51,936 nucleotides of DNA from Filomicrobium sp. (GTDB lineage Bacteria > Pseudomonadota > Alphaproteobacteria > Rhizobiales > Hyphomicrobiaceae). The notes under the pieces were generated by a model. The model was not told the origin of the DNA. It did not search any database and saw only the letters and a program-made list of their open reading frames with translations. Of this stretch, positions 1-7,684 are shown piece after piece (position 1 is the first letter of the stretch; each line of letters begins with the position of its first letter). The stretch lies in assembly GCA_002689605.1 (NCBI GenBank), contig NZGY01000087.1, positions 33,157 to 85,092 on the forward strand. Direction: 5' to 3'. The translations under genes and the position numbers were made by a program.

Positions 1-228
1 CGCCTTGGTGAAGATGCCAAGATGGTCATCACTGGTGACCCGTCACAGATTGATTTGCCGCCGGGGCAAAAATCGGGTTTAATGGAAGCGGTTGGGTTGC
101 TGGATGGCGTCTCAGGGATTGAGGCGATCCGCTTTAGTGGCTCGGATGTCGTGCGGCGAGATCTGGTTGCACGAATTGTTGAGGCATATGATGCGTTGGC
201 AGCAAAGCCAGCATCCTTAGGCAAATGA
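1..228 (+). CDS. phoH: PhoH family protein (C-terminal fragment)
   Basis: This is the last 75 codons of a PhoH-like ATPase; the start lies outside the window. The frame is open from base 1, and the fragment contains VITGDPSQIDLP, a signature of the PhoH NTPase core, followed by a short helical tail. PhoH proteins are P-loop NTPases tied to RNA metabolism and are typically encoded just before ybeY in alphaproteobacteria, as here. The stop overlaps the ybeY start (ATGA at 225-228), which implies translational coupling. The Walker A region cannot be checked because it is upstream. Confidence 0.9.
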   Translation, partial: RLGEDAKMVITGDPSQIDLPPGQKSGLMEAVGLLDGVSGIEAIRFSGSDVVRRDLVARIVEAYDALAAKPASLGK

Positions 229-785
229 CGGACAGTTCTGACGGCTCTGCGGCGAACCAGGTGATGGCTAGCCAGGAAGATGAAGAGCCAGACCAACGAT
301 TGACATTCGATGTCGTTACCCAAAGTGGCGATTGGCGCGCGTTCGAGCCCATCGCCAGTCATCTTCAAAGTATTTCCAAGGGTCTTGTTGAGCATCTGCG
401 ACTACCCGCAGCTGACTGCCAGGTTTGTTTAGCGCTGTGCAGCGACGATGCCGTTCAAGCAATGAATGCCCAGTATCGTGCGAAAGATTACGCGACCAAC
501 GTTTTATCTTACCCAGCTATGCGAGCGGTCCCAAACGACAGCGAATATTTGTTTCTCGGCGATCTCGCTATAGCGGATCACGTGCTTCTTTCTGAAGCCG
601 AGGCAATGAACATATCTCCGGCAGCACATTTCTCCCATATCGTCCTTCATGGCGTTCTCCATCTGCTTAGCTTTGATCACATATATGATCAAGAAGCAAG
701 CGAGATGGAGGCGCTAGAGACTGAAATTCTGGCCAAGCTCGGTATCGCCGACCCCTACGCTGAAGCCGAACTTGAACAGGCATAG
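225..785 (+). CDS. ybeY: Endoribonuclease YbeY (rRNA maturation factor)
   Basis: YbeY is a zinc-dependent single-strand endoribonuclease used in 16S rRNA 3'-end maturation and ribosome quality control. The 186-residue product has the family metal site HGVLHLLSFDH near residues 146-156, with three histidines, and the upstream FLGDLAIA segment. The first 35 or so residues are a variable acidic extension, so the protein is slightly longer than the usual 150-170 residues. The ATG overlaps the phoH stop by 4 bp. It is followed after 62 bp by corC. The order phoH-ybeY-corC-lnt is a conserved alphaproteobacterial arrangement. Confidence 0.96.
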   Translation: MTDSSDGSAANQVMASQEDEEPDQRLTFDVVTQSGDWRAFEPIASHLQSISKGLVEHLRLPAADCQVCLALCSDDAVQAMNAQYRAKDYATNVLSYPAMRAVPNDSEYLFLGDLAIADHVLLSEAEAMNISPAAHFSHIVLHGVLHLLSFDHIYDQEASEMEALETEILAKLGIADPYAEAELEQA

Positions 786-847
786 AGCACTGAAATGATA
801 GACATTCCAGACAGATTAGATGTGAAAGGCTCGAGCAGCCAAAACCA

Positions 848-1972
848 ATGAACGACGACAATCCAAGCAGTAGTAGCCCAAGCACTAGTGGCTCAAATAA
901 TAGTGGCCCAACCAGTAGTGGCAAGACGAATGGCAACGGCACGTCATCAGCAGCAACGCAGTCAGGTTGGCTAAACGCAATTCGATCCAGCCTCGGGCTT
1001 CCGGGCGGCAAGACACTTAGAGATTCATTGGAAGCAGCCATAAGTGCTGAAGAAGAGGCCAACGTTTTCTCGGCTGAAGAACGTGCGATGCTATCGCGTC
1101 TGCTCCGCTACGGTGCCTTGCGCATCGATGATGTCATGGTGCCGCGGGCCGACATCATTGCAATCGATGAAGATACGACGGTTGCTGAAGCGCTTGAGAC
1201 ATTCGTCGAGGCAGGGGTATCCAGGTTACCGCTTTATCACGACACACTGGACGATCCGCGCGGCATGGTGCACGTCAAAGATCTTGTGCAGTGGTTGGTC
1301 AAGAGTGGCAGCCTCAGTGAAGTAACAAACACAGAAGATGCGCCGGCGACGTTGGCCTTGGCTGCTGCCAATGGGAAGGCAGTTGAATGGGTAGTTTCTG
1401 GAGAAGAACCTCTGTGCGATCCCAACAAATCAGGATTGGCAGCTAACGCTCACGACGGTAAGTCGATTTTCTCGAAACCCCTGGCCAATGCAAAAGTCCG
1501 CCGGCCTGTTCTCTACGTGCCACCATCAATGCCGGCTATGAACCTGCTACTGAGGATGCAGTCGACGCGCATCCATATGGCGCTCGTGGTTGATGAATAT
1601 GGTGGTACCGATGGCTTGGTGACAATCGAGGATCTGGTTGAGGAAATCGTCGGTGAAATTGAAGATGAGCACGACGAATACGAACCGTCGCAGATCTCTG
1701 ATGATGCAGGTACGACGATGGTGGCAGCAGCGCGTATGCCGATCGAGGACATGGAGCAGCGACTTGGACTGCAACTGCTGGACGACGACGAAACCGACAT
1801 CGACACAATCGGCGGACTGGTATTTTCTCTCGTTGGTCGAGTGCCGGCACGGGGAGAACTTGTCTCCCATCCAGCAGGTGTCGAGTTTGAAGTTCTGGAC
1901 GCAGATCCGCGGCGTATCAAGAAGTTGAAGATCCGCATTTCTGCTCGCCGGACTGCTACTGAAGAGAACTAG
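848..1972 (+). CDS. corC: CorC/TlyC-type CBS-domain protein
   Basis: This is a 374-residue CBS-pair protein of the CorC_HlyC family, linked by homology to magnesium/cobalt efflux or membrane ion homeostasis. No membrane segments are visible. Residues 1-40 are a low-complexity Ser/Asn/Gly/Thr stretch. The first CBS motif (VMVPRADI, HVKDL) starts near residue 97. About 60 residues then separate it from the second CBS motif (VPPSMPAMNLLLRMQ, DEYGGTDGLVTIEDLVEEI). The C-terminal CorC_HlyC domain (GLVFSLVGRVPARGE) follows. The spacer between the CBS repeats looks long for the family. It sits between ybeY and lnt on the same strand, probably in one operon. Confidence 0.93.
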   Translation: MNDDNPSSSSPSTSGSNNSGPTSSGKTNGNGTSSAATQSGWLNAIRSSLGLPGGKTLRDSLEAAISAEEEANVFSAEERAMLSRLLRYGALRIDDVMVPRADIIAIDEDTTVAEALETFVEAGVSRLPLYHDTLDDPRGMVHVKDLVQWLVKSGSLSEVTNTEDAPATLALAAANGKAVEWVVSGEEPLCDPNKSGLAANAHDGKSIFSKPLANAKVRRPVLYVPPSMPAMNLLLRMQSTRIHMALVVDEYGGTDGLVTIEDLVEEIVGEIEDEHDEYEPSQISDDAGTTMVAAARMPIEDMEQRLGLQLLDDDETDIDTIGGLVFSLVGRVPARGELVSHPAGVEFEVLDADPRRIKKLKIRISARRTATEEN

Positions 1973-2031
1973 GGAATGCCTTCGCGTCCTATGTAAAGGA
2001 ACGTGCGGCAAGCTCATTCTAAGAGGTGCGA

Positions 2032-3723
2032 ATGCGCGCGGTTATCCAGCTACAGAACCTGATTGGATATGCGCGCAAAAGTGTAACGGCGGCCCAAGGC
2101 TGGCAAGCTGCACTCCTGGCTTTGATCGCTGGTGGACTAAGTGCTCTCGCATTTGCACCATTCTTCCTGTCGCCAACGCTGTTGGTAACGTTGCCGGTTC
2201 TAATATGGTTGACCGATGACGCGGCCACTCGTGAGAGTGACGGAGATCGGCCGAGATTCGCATTTGATCGAGTTTTAGTGCGACGTGGTGCATGGTGCGG
2301 CTGGTGGTATGGCTTTGGCATCCACATCGCAGGGCTATACTGGATTGGGAATTCTTTCCTTGTTCAAGCGGATGCATTCGCTTGGCTGCTCCCCTTTGCG
2401 ATGGTTATTTTACCGGCCGGGCTTGCAGTTTTTCACGCTGCTGCAATAGCGGTTTTTGCCGGGGTGCAAGGTCCTCCGATCTTCCGCGTAATTGCTTTGG
2501 CTTTGGCGCTTGGCGCCAGCGAGTGGTTGCGCGGAAACATATTCACCGGATTTCCTTGGAACGTGCTCGGTTACGCCCTCACGCAACCGATAGAGTTGAT
2601 GCAGTTCGCAGGCGTGGTCGGAATTTATGGCCTCACCATCATCACGGTGTTGGTCTTTGCAGCTCCCCTGGCTGTGCTTGGAGGCGCGGCAATACCGAGC
2701 GAAGACAAGAGGCTGAAATCAGACATAGTCTCAATTTTCGTGAGCTCAATCGTACCGGTCTTGCTGATGTGGATCACTGGGACTTGGATGTTGAACCAGC
2801 CCTTACCAGCCGATGACAACGGCACCAGACTACTGGTCGTGCAGCCGTCAATCGCTCAGCGAGATAAGTTCGATCGGAACAAGTGGAATAGCATTTTTGA
2901 AGCACACATCGCCTTGACTGCAAAAGGTCTCGTCAAGCAAGCGTCTGGCGCCAGTGCAACAAATATAGTCTTTTGGCCAGAGGCTGCGATGCCGTTCCTG
3001 GCGATTCGCTCACCAAATGTCAGTGCCCGGATTGCTGACGTCCTGCCGGAGAATACTTATTTGGTCGCGGGATTGTTGCGAGCCGAGCAAAGTCAAAATT
3101 CTGCAAACGCGCTTTTGCGTGTCTTCAACTCTGCCGTTGTCTTTGATGCCGGTGGTAAAGCAATCAGCATCTACGACAAATTCCATCTTGTACCGTTCGG
3201 GGAGTACTTACCCTTCCAGGAAACATTGGAGGCCGTAGGTCTGGAGCAACTCACGCGGCAACGCGGTGGCTTCACCAGTGGAACGGCATCAGCACGCCAA
3301 AGAGAGTTGCCTGGACTCGGGCAAGCGGTTTTCCTCATTTGCTATGAGGTGATATTTCCAGACTACAGTTTTGAAGTGGGAAAGCGGCCAAAACTTCTGC
3401 TCAATCTGACAAATGACGCCTGGTTTGGCGAATCAACCGGCCCTTATCAGCACTTCCATCAGTCGCGGGTGAGGGCTGTGGAACAAGGACTTCCTCTCTT
3501 GAGAGCGGCCAATAACGGGATATCCGGTATTGTCGACGCGCAGGGTCGCCTCCGTTCGGTGAGTCCTATTAACGCTGTTGAGGTCATCAGCAGCAGTCTT
3601 CCCCGGCCCGGTCCAGCAACGATCTACAGTCTGTTTGGGGATAGGGTCGCAGCCGCAATGTTCATTATACTCTTGTTATCAACAATTATTATTGGTTGTA
3701 GATGCAGAATGTTAACTGATTAG
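2032..3723 (+). CDS. lnt: Apolipoprotein N-acyltransferase
   Basis: Lnt adds the third acyl chain to lipoproteins in the inner membrane. The N-terminal half is strongly hydrophobic with several membrane spans. The C-terminal half is a nitrilase-type domain carrying the expected triad: Glu in FWPEAAMPF, Lys in YDKFHLVPFGEYLPF and Cys in FLICYEVIFPD. I chose ATG 2032 because AAGAGG at 2021-2026 sits 5 bases upstream; an in-frame GTG at 2026 would add two residues but overlaps that site. The length of 563 residues is normal to slightly long. It is the last gene of the phoH-ybeY-corC-lnt group; 308 bases or more without a gene follow. Confidence 0.96.
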   Translation: MRAVIQLQNLIGYARKSVTAAQGWQAALLALIAGGLSALAFAPFFLSPTLLVTLPVLIWLTDDAATRESDGDRPRFAFDRVLVRRGAWCGWWYGFGIHIAGLYWIGNSFLVQADAFAWLLPFAMVILPAGLAVFHAAAIAVFAGVQGPPIFRVIALALALGASEWLRGNIFTGFPWNVLGYALTQPIELMQFAGVVGIYGLTIITVLVFAAPLAVLGGAAIPSEDKRLKSDIVSIFVSSIVPVLLMWITGTWMLNQPLPADDNGTRLLVVQPSIAQRDKFDRNKWNSIFEAHIALTAKGLVKQASGASATNIVFWPEAAMPFLAIRSPNVSARIADVLPENTYLVAGLLRAEQSQNSANALLRVFNSAVVFDAGGKAISIYDKFHLVPFGEYLPFQETLEAVGLEQLTRQRGGFTSGTASARQRELPGLGQAVFLICYEVIFPDYSFEVGKRPKLLLNLTNDAWFGESTGPYQHFHQSRVRAVEQGLPLLRAANNGISGIVDAQGRLRSVSPINAVEVISSSLPRPGPATIYSLFGDRVAAAMFIILLLSTIIIGCRCRMLTD

Positions 3724-4042
3724 TTATGACAACAACGAAGCTTTTTCAGACGATTAACAATGTTCATGTCCGTCAAGTCCGGGTGATACAAGCCTAAAAT
3801 TTGGTACAAATTTCACGGATCTCGTGCTATCCATGCCGAGCCACTAGCTTGGCTAGGTGGAAGCTAAGATTTCAATCAACCTTGATGAGGTTTGGGCTAC
3901 ACTAGCTAATACAACTTTTAGTTGGTTATTTGGATTAAACCTTCTAACAACAAACGGTAATACTCTGCCGGCTTGGTGCAAGACATACGAAGAGTGTTGA
4001 AATGGGGGTGGGCCATTCCAGTGCGAACCAGAGGACGACGAA
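3724..4042. other. Gene-free interval between lnt and the XRE regulator
   Basis: I see no credible gene in these 319 bases, which are more AT-rich than the flanking genes. They hold a small hairpin at 3841-3860 (CTAGC, loop TTG, GCTAG, with flanking CCA/TGG pairing around one bulged G). There is no T-run after it. The interval probably contains the promoter and leader of the XRE gene, but I could not pick a convincing -35/-10 pair. Confidence 0.5.
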
Positions 4043-4516
4043 TTGGAAAACGGTGATCTCCAAAGTCGGAATGCACGCAAGCCTAATCCGATCGACATTC
4101 ATGTCGGTTCGCGGGTCCGGCTCCGCCGTATGTTGCTCGGAATGAGCCAGGAGAAGCTGGGCGATCGTCTCGGCCTGACCTTTCAGCAGGTACAGAAGTA
4201 CGAAAAGGGCGTAAATAGAATTGGCGCGAGCCGACTTTTCGAACTTGCCGGCGTTCTTGGGGTAAACGTCCAGTTTTTCTATGACGACGCACCGGATTTC
4301 GGACACGCAAGCAATCTGACGGGCATGGCCGAGGAGCCGAAGTGCGATTATGTTGGCGGTTTCCTAAAAAGCGGGGAAGGTATTGAACTAAATCGTGCGT
4401 TCGCAAAGATATCTGATCCTAAGGTCCGCCGATCCGTCGTAGATCTCGTAAGATCTCTTGCTGACGACGACAGCGTTGAACCATCAGTGCAACCACCCCA
4501 ACAACGTTCTGCCTGA
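4043..4516 (+). CDS. XRE-family transcriptional regulator upstream of metK
   Basis: A 157-residue DNA-binding regulator. The helix-turn-helix spans about residues 17-72 (SRVRLRRMLLGMSQEKLGDR then FQQVQKYEKGVNRIGASRLF), typical of the Cro/CI fold. The C-terminal part contains LNRAFAKISDPKVRRSVVDL, a tail seen in rhizobial homologues commonly found just before metK. The start is TTG at 4043; no ATG or GTG fits this frame nearby, and GAGG at 4031-4034 lies 8 bases upstream. A strong hairpin at 4527-4563 follows the stop. The target is unknown; metK or its own gene are guesses from position. Confidence 0.88.
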   Translation: MENGDLQSRNARKPNPIDIHVGSRVRLRRMLLGMSQEKLGDRLGLTFQQVQKYEKGVNRIGASRLFELAGVLGVNVQFFYDDAPDFGHASNLTGMAEEPKCDYVGGFLKSGEGIELNRAFAKISDPKVRRSVVDLVRSLADDDSVEPSVQPPQQRSA

Positions 4517-4526
4517 TAACGTCGAT

Positions 4527-4566
4527 CAAGTTCCCCTGCTTGGTGGCTTCCAAGCAGGACTTGTTT
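4527..4566 (+). terminator. Long hairpin after the XRE gene, possible terminator or metK leader element
   Basis: CCTGCTTGG (4535-4543), loop TGGCTT, then CCAAGCAGG (4550-4558) form a perfect 9-bp stem. It is extended by CAAGT (4527-4531) pairing with ACTTG (4559-4563) across a 3-base bulge. Only a short TTT follows, so it is a weak intrinsic terminator at best. It lies 10 bases after the XRE stop and about 137 bases before metK. Confidence 0.5.
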
Positions 4567-4637
4567 GCCGCGGTTCAACGCTAGCGGAACTTAATGACGC
4601 GCATGGGTGGCCGAAGACCGCATGACGGAAACTTGAC

Positions 4638-4655
4638 CAGTCTCACCAAAGACTG
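4638..4655 (+). repeat. Small hairpin in the metK leader
   Basis: CAGTCT, loop CACCAA, AGACTG: a perfect 6-bp stem about 48 bases upstream of the metK start. It does not match the SAM-II or SAM/SAH riboswitch patterns as I remember them. Its function is unknown. Confidence 0.35.
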
Positions 4656-4702
4656 CAAAACATCCACCGGTTTACCAACATTGATATGATCGGGGGTTCC
4701 AA

Positions 4703-5902
4703 GTGTCAGCACGGACATTCTTCTTCACCAGTGAATCCGTTTCTGAAGGCCATCCAGACAAAGTCTGCGATAGAATCTCCGACGAGATTGTCGATCTGTA
4801 CTTCCGTGAGGCATTGCGCGCAGGCATGGATCCGTGGCAGGTCAGGGTTGCGGCCGAGACGCTAGCAACGACCAATCAGGTCGTAATTGCCGGAGAAACA
4901 CGCGGCCCGGCGGGCATTTCCAAGGATGCTATCGAAGTGGTCGCGCGCGCCGCGATCAAAGACATTGGCTACGAGCAAGAGGGTTTTCATTGGCAGAACG
5001 CGAATGTTCAAATCCTTCTGCACGAGCAATCAGCCGATATTGCGCAGGGTGTAGACGCAGCGGGCAACAAGGACGAAGGCGCTGGCGACCAGGGCATTAT
5101 GTTCGGTTACGCTTGCGGCGAGACACCTGACTTGATGCCGGCGCCGATCTACTACAGCCATAAGATCCTTGAAGATCTGGCACATGCGAGAAAGTCCGGA
5201 GAAGGTCCGGGCAATAAGCTCGGCCCGGACTCCAAGAGCCAGCTTTCCATGCGTTATGAAAACGGCAAGCCCGTCGGTATCACGCACATCGTGCTATCAA
5301 CACAGCATCTCGATGAAGGCATGGCCTCCGAAGATGTCCGTGCGGTCGTTGAACCATTCATTCGCAAGACGCTGCCGGCAGAGTGGGTCACAAACGAAAC
5401 TGAGTGGCACGTCAATCCAACAGGTAAGTTCGTCATTGGCGGTCCTGATGGCGATTGTGGTCTGACAGGCAGAAAGATTATCGTCGACACCTACGGTGGT
5501 GCGGCGCCTCACGGCGGCGGCGCATTTAGTGGCAAAGACCCAACCAAGGTTGACCGTTCAGCGGCCTACGCTGCACGCTATCTGGCAAAGAACGTTATTG
5601 CTGCAGGATTTGCTGAACGCTGCTGCATTCAGCTGTCTTATGCCATTGGCGTATCGCGGCCGCTTTCAATCAACGTCAACCTCTACGACACCGGAAATGT
5701 CGATGAAGCGCGGCTTGAGGGTGTGTTGAACGAGATCGTAGATCTCAGCCCTCGTGGTATTCGTCAGCACCTTGATCTCAACAAGCCGATTTACGCGCGG
5801 TCTGCCGCTTACGGTCACTTCGGACGCCAGCCCGACTCTGATGGTGGCTTCAGCTGGGAAAAGACTGACTTGGTGGATGAACTCAAGTCGGCCATGGCCT
5901 GA
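4703..5902 (+). CDS. metK: S-adenosylmethionine synthetase
   Basis: MetK makes S-adenosylmethionine from methionine and ATP in the cytoplasm. The 399-residue product has the expected motifs: EGHPDKVCD near residues 15-23, [12 protein letters not shown] near 126-137, and [19 protein letters not shown] near 271-289. The start is GTG at 4703 with GGGGG at 4692-4696 as ribosome binding site; the N-terminus [19 protein letters not shown] is typical of the family. It is followed by trmB after 124 bases that contain a perfect 12-bp inverted repeat. The next enzyme encoded, TrmB, consumes SAM. Confidence 0.98.
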   Translation: MSARTFFFTSESVSEGHPDKVCDRISDEIVDLYFREALRAGMDPWQVRVAAETLATTNQVVIAGETRGPAGISKDAIEVVARAAIKDIGYEQEGFHWQNANVQILLHEQSADIAQGVDAAGNKDEGAGDQGIMFGYACGETPDLMPAPIYYSHKILEDLAHARKSGEGPGNKLGPDSKSQLSMRYENGKPVGITHIVLSTQHLDEGMASEDVRAVVEPFIRKTLPAEWVTNETEWHVNPTGKFVIGGPDGDCGLTGRKIIVDTYGGAAPHGGGAFSGKDPTKVDRSAAYAARYLAKNVIAAGFAERCCIQLSYAIGVSRPLSINVNLYDTGNVDEARLEGVLNEIVDLSPRGIRQHLDLNKPIYARSAAYGHFGRQPDSDGGFSWEKTDLVDELKSAMA

Positions 5903-5942
5903 TTGGCCGTTGCCGAGATGTAAGGCGGCCTTCTGGAGGAAC

Positions 5943-5986
5943 AATCGCACGGTTAGACAGCGCAGAAGTGCTTGAACCGTGCGATT
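5943..5986. repeat. Perfect 12-bp inverted repeat between metK and trmB
   Basis: AATCGCACGGTT (5943-5954) is the exact reverse complement of AACCGTGCGATT (5975-5986), separated by 20 bases. No T-run follows on either strand, so it does not look like a standard intrinsic terminator. It could be a regulatory hairpin, a processing site or an operator. Confidence 0.7.
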
Positions 5987-6026
5987 CACAGAGCTGCGAA
6001 AGCGACAGCTCGATTGATCTGATCCG

Positions 6027-6740
6027 ATGACCAATTCCGATCCGAAGTCGAACCCCGGTGAGCCAGCGGAGCTACGCTCATTTGCCCGGACACGAACACG
6101 CGGGCTGACAGCGCGCCAGCAGGATGTTGTCGATCGCTTATCCGAGGAGGTCACGATCGGCCCTAATGTCAATGACGGCCAGGACGCGGCGGCGCTCTTT
6201 GATGCGAAATTCGACGATGTATGGATAGAGATTGGCTTCGGCGGCGGCGAGCATTTGCTCTGGCAGGCCAGGAACAATCCAGAAGTCGGGCTAATTGGCT
6301 GCGAGCCATTCCGCGATGGCGTCGTGCGAGTGATGACGGCTATCGATAGCGAGAAGCTCACCAATATTCGCTTGCTGGCAGATGACGCCCGGCCTTTGCT
6401 GCGTAGCTTGCAGCCGGAATCCATTGGCCGTGCGTTTGTTCTTTTTGCGGATCCGTGGCCGAAAAAACGACACCACAAGCGCCGGTTAATCAATCCTGGA
6501 CTGGCAGATTTGCTCGCGAGAGTATTGAAACCGAATGCTGAATTGCGTGTCGCCACCGACATCGACGACTATTTGCAGGCGATTCTTCTGACCTTCCACC
6601 TTCACTCGAGTTTTCAGTGGCTGGCAGAAAGACCGACGGACTGGCGTCACCGCCCAGATGACTGGCCTGAAACAAGGTATCAAACCAAGGCAATTCGCGA
6701 AGGCCGATCGTGTGCCTATCTTCGATACAGGCGAATTTAA
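6027..6740 (+). CDS. trmB: tRNA (guanine-N7-)-methyltransferase
   Basis: TrmB methylates G46 in the tRNA variable loop using SAM. The 237-residue product has the SAM-binding motif EIGFGGGEHLLWQA near residues 71-84 and the family signature FADPWPKKRHHKRRLINP near 139-156, followed by the C-terminal VATDIDDY region. The N-terminal 20 residues are variable. ATG 6027 is the first good start. Its placement right after metK recurs in alphaproteobacteria. The gene is followed by a 306-base gap carrying the rimP leader. Confidence 0.95.
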   Translation: MTNSDPKSNPGEPAELRSFARTRTRGLTARQQDVVDRLSEEVTIGPNVNDGQDAAALFDAKFDDVWIEIGFGGGEHLLWQARNNPEVGLIGCEPFRDGVVRVMTAIDSEKLTNIRLLADDARPLLRSLQPESIGRAFVLFADPWPKKRHHKRRLINPGLADLLARVLKPNAELRVATDIDDYLQAILLTFHLHSSFQWLAERPTDWRHRPDDWPETRYQTKAIREGRSCAYLRYRRI

Positions 6741-7046
6741 CCAGGACTTGCAGGCCGGAAGGGCCCCCGCACGTCACCATGTTCAAAAAAAGTGTCAGAA
6801 TGCGCTTGCAATAGGCAAATCATTCACATAAGCTTTACATGCTCATGATCATCTCAACTCTGAGAGTGGGCCCTTCCCGGGCTCGCTCTTTTTTATTGTT
6901 GAAGCAAGCGCGGTCCCGATTGATCCTGAATTTTCTTACCTTAGATAACTCTGATCGCCGCTCGCGGGTGAAAATGTGCGCCCGGGCTGATATTCGAATT
7001 GCTGATATCCAATTTAGTGTGTGCAACAGGGATCACGCAGTCACGT
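6741..7046 (+). promoter_or_regulatory. Leader region of the rimP-nusA-infB operon
   Basis: This 306-base gap has no gene I can support. It contains a strong intrinsic terminator (6863-6894) about 150 bases before rimP. A possible promoter starts with TTGCAA at 6806-6811, but its -10 match is poor. A terminator lying inside the leader of rimP-nusA-infB suggests transcription attenuation. I recall that a predicted rimP leader with a terminator has been described in bacteria, but I have not checked whether this sequence fits that model. Confidence 0.6.
6863..6894 (+). terminator. Intrinsic terminator/attenuator before rimP
   Basis: AGAGTGGGCCC (6863-6873), loop TTCCC, and GGGCTCGCTCT (6879-6889) form an 11-bp stem with two G-U pairs, followed by TTTTT (6890-6894). 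This is a textbook intrinsic terminator. It lies upstream of rimP and downstream of trmB, so it may end trmB transcripts, attenuate the nusA operon, or both. Confidence 0.85.
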
Positions 7047-7682
7047 ATGGGAAACCAGGACGCAGTTTCGCTCGATGACCGTTTCATTAAGGAAAACGGC
7101 AAGGCGGCCCAAATTGCAGAGATTATCGAGCCGTCCCTAGCGGATCTTGGTTTTCGGTTGGTGCGCGTTCAGTTAATGGGACGTGCTGACAAGCAGACTG
7201 TGCAAATTATGGCTGAGCGCGCTTCCGGTGAATTCACAATTGACGATTGTGAAACTATTTCCAGGCAAATTTCGCCGTTACTCGATGCTTTTGACCCCAT
7301 CGATGAAGCCTACCAGCTCGAGGTTTCCTCGGCCGGAATCGATCGTCCATTGGTCAGACGCAGCGATTTTGAGGACTGGGCAGGTTACGAGGCCAAGATT
7401 GAGCTGAAGGACATGCTCGATGGCCGTCGTCGCTTTAGAGGAATAATTGAAGGATTTGCTGACGGAGAGATCCGCCTTGAAGTGGATCTTGATCAACTTG
7501 GCCAGCAAGTTCTTGGCCTGCCTGTTGAGCTAGTTGAGAGTGCACGGCTGGTCCTGACGGACGAGCTTGTTCGCGAATCGCTGAGACGCTCTAAGCAAGC
7601 GCAGGCAGAAGACAGTTCGGAACCTGAAATACAGTCTGAGGCATCGGCTCTAGAGCCAGCTTCGAGTGAAAGGGAAGATTGA
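7047..7682 (+). CDS. rimP: Ribosome maturation factor RimP
   Basis: RimP helps assemble the 30S subunit. The product of about 211 residues has the RimP fold sequence: IIEPSLADLGFRLVRVQ, then DDCETISRQISPLLD and EVSSAGIDRPLVR, followed by the C-terminal SH3-like part. The tail of about 35 residues is acidic and variable. I chose ATG 7047; the frame is open further upstream to a TTG at 6999, but those residues do not look like the family and no ribosome site is clear for either. The stop overlaps the nusA ribosome binding region, and nusA begins 2 bases after it, so the two are coupled. Confidence 0.93.
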   Translation: MGNQDAVSLDDRFIKENGKAAQIAEIIEPSLADLGFRLVRVQLMGRADKQTVQIMAERASGEFTIDDCETISRQISPLLDAFDPIDEAYQLEVSSAGIDRPLVRRSDFEDWAGYEAKIELKDMLDGRRRFRGIIEGFADGEIRLEVDLDQLGQQVLGLPVELVESARLVLTDELVRESLRRSKQAQAEDSSEPEIQSEASALEPASSERED

Positions 7683-7684
7683 CC

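Noticed and set aside
4517-4702. SAM-II or SAM/SAH riboswitch in the metK leader
   Set aside because: The leader has hairpins, and even a GGCTTCC word, but not the spaced sequence elements of either riboswitch as I remember them.
5666-6562. A 298-codon open frame on the minus strand across metK and trmB
   Set aside because: It is antisense to two firmly identified genes and has no recognisable motif.
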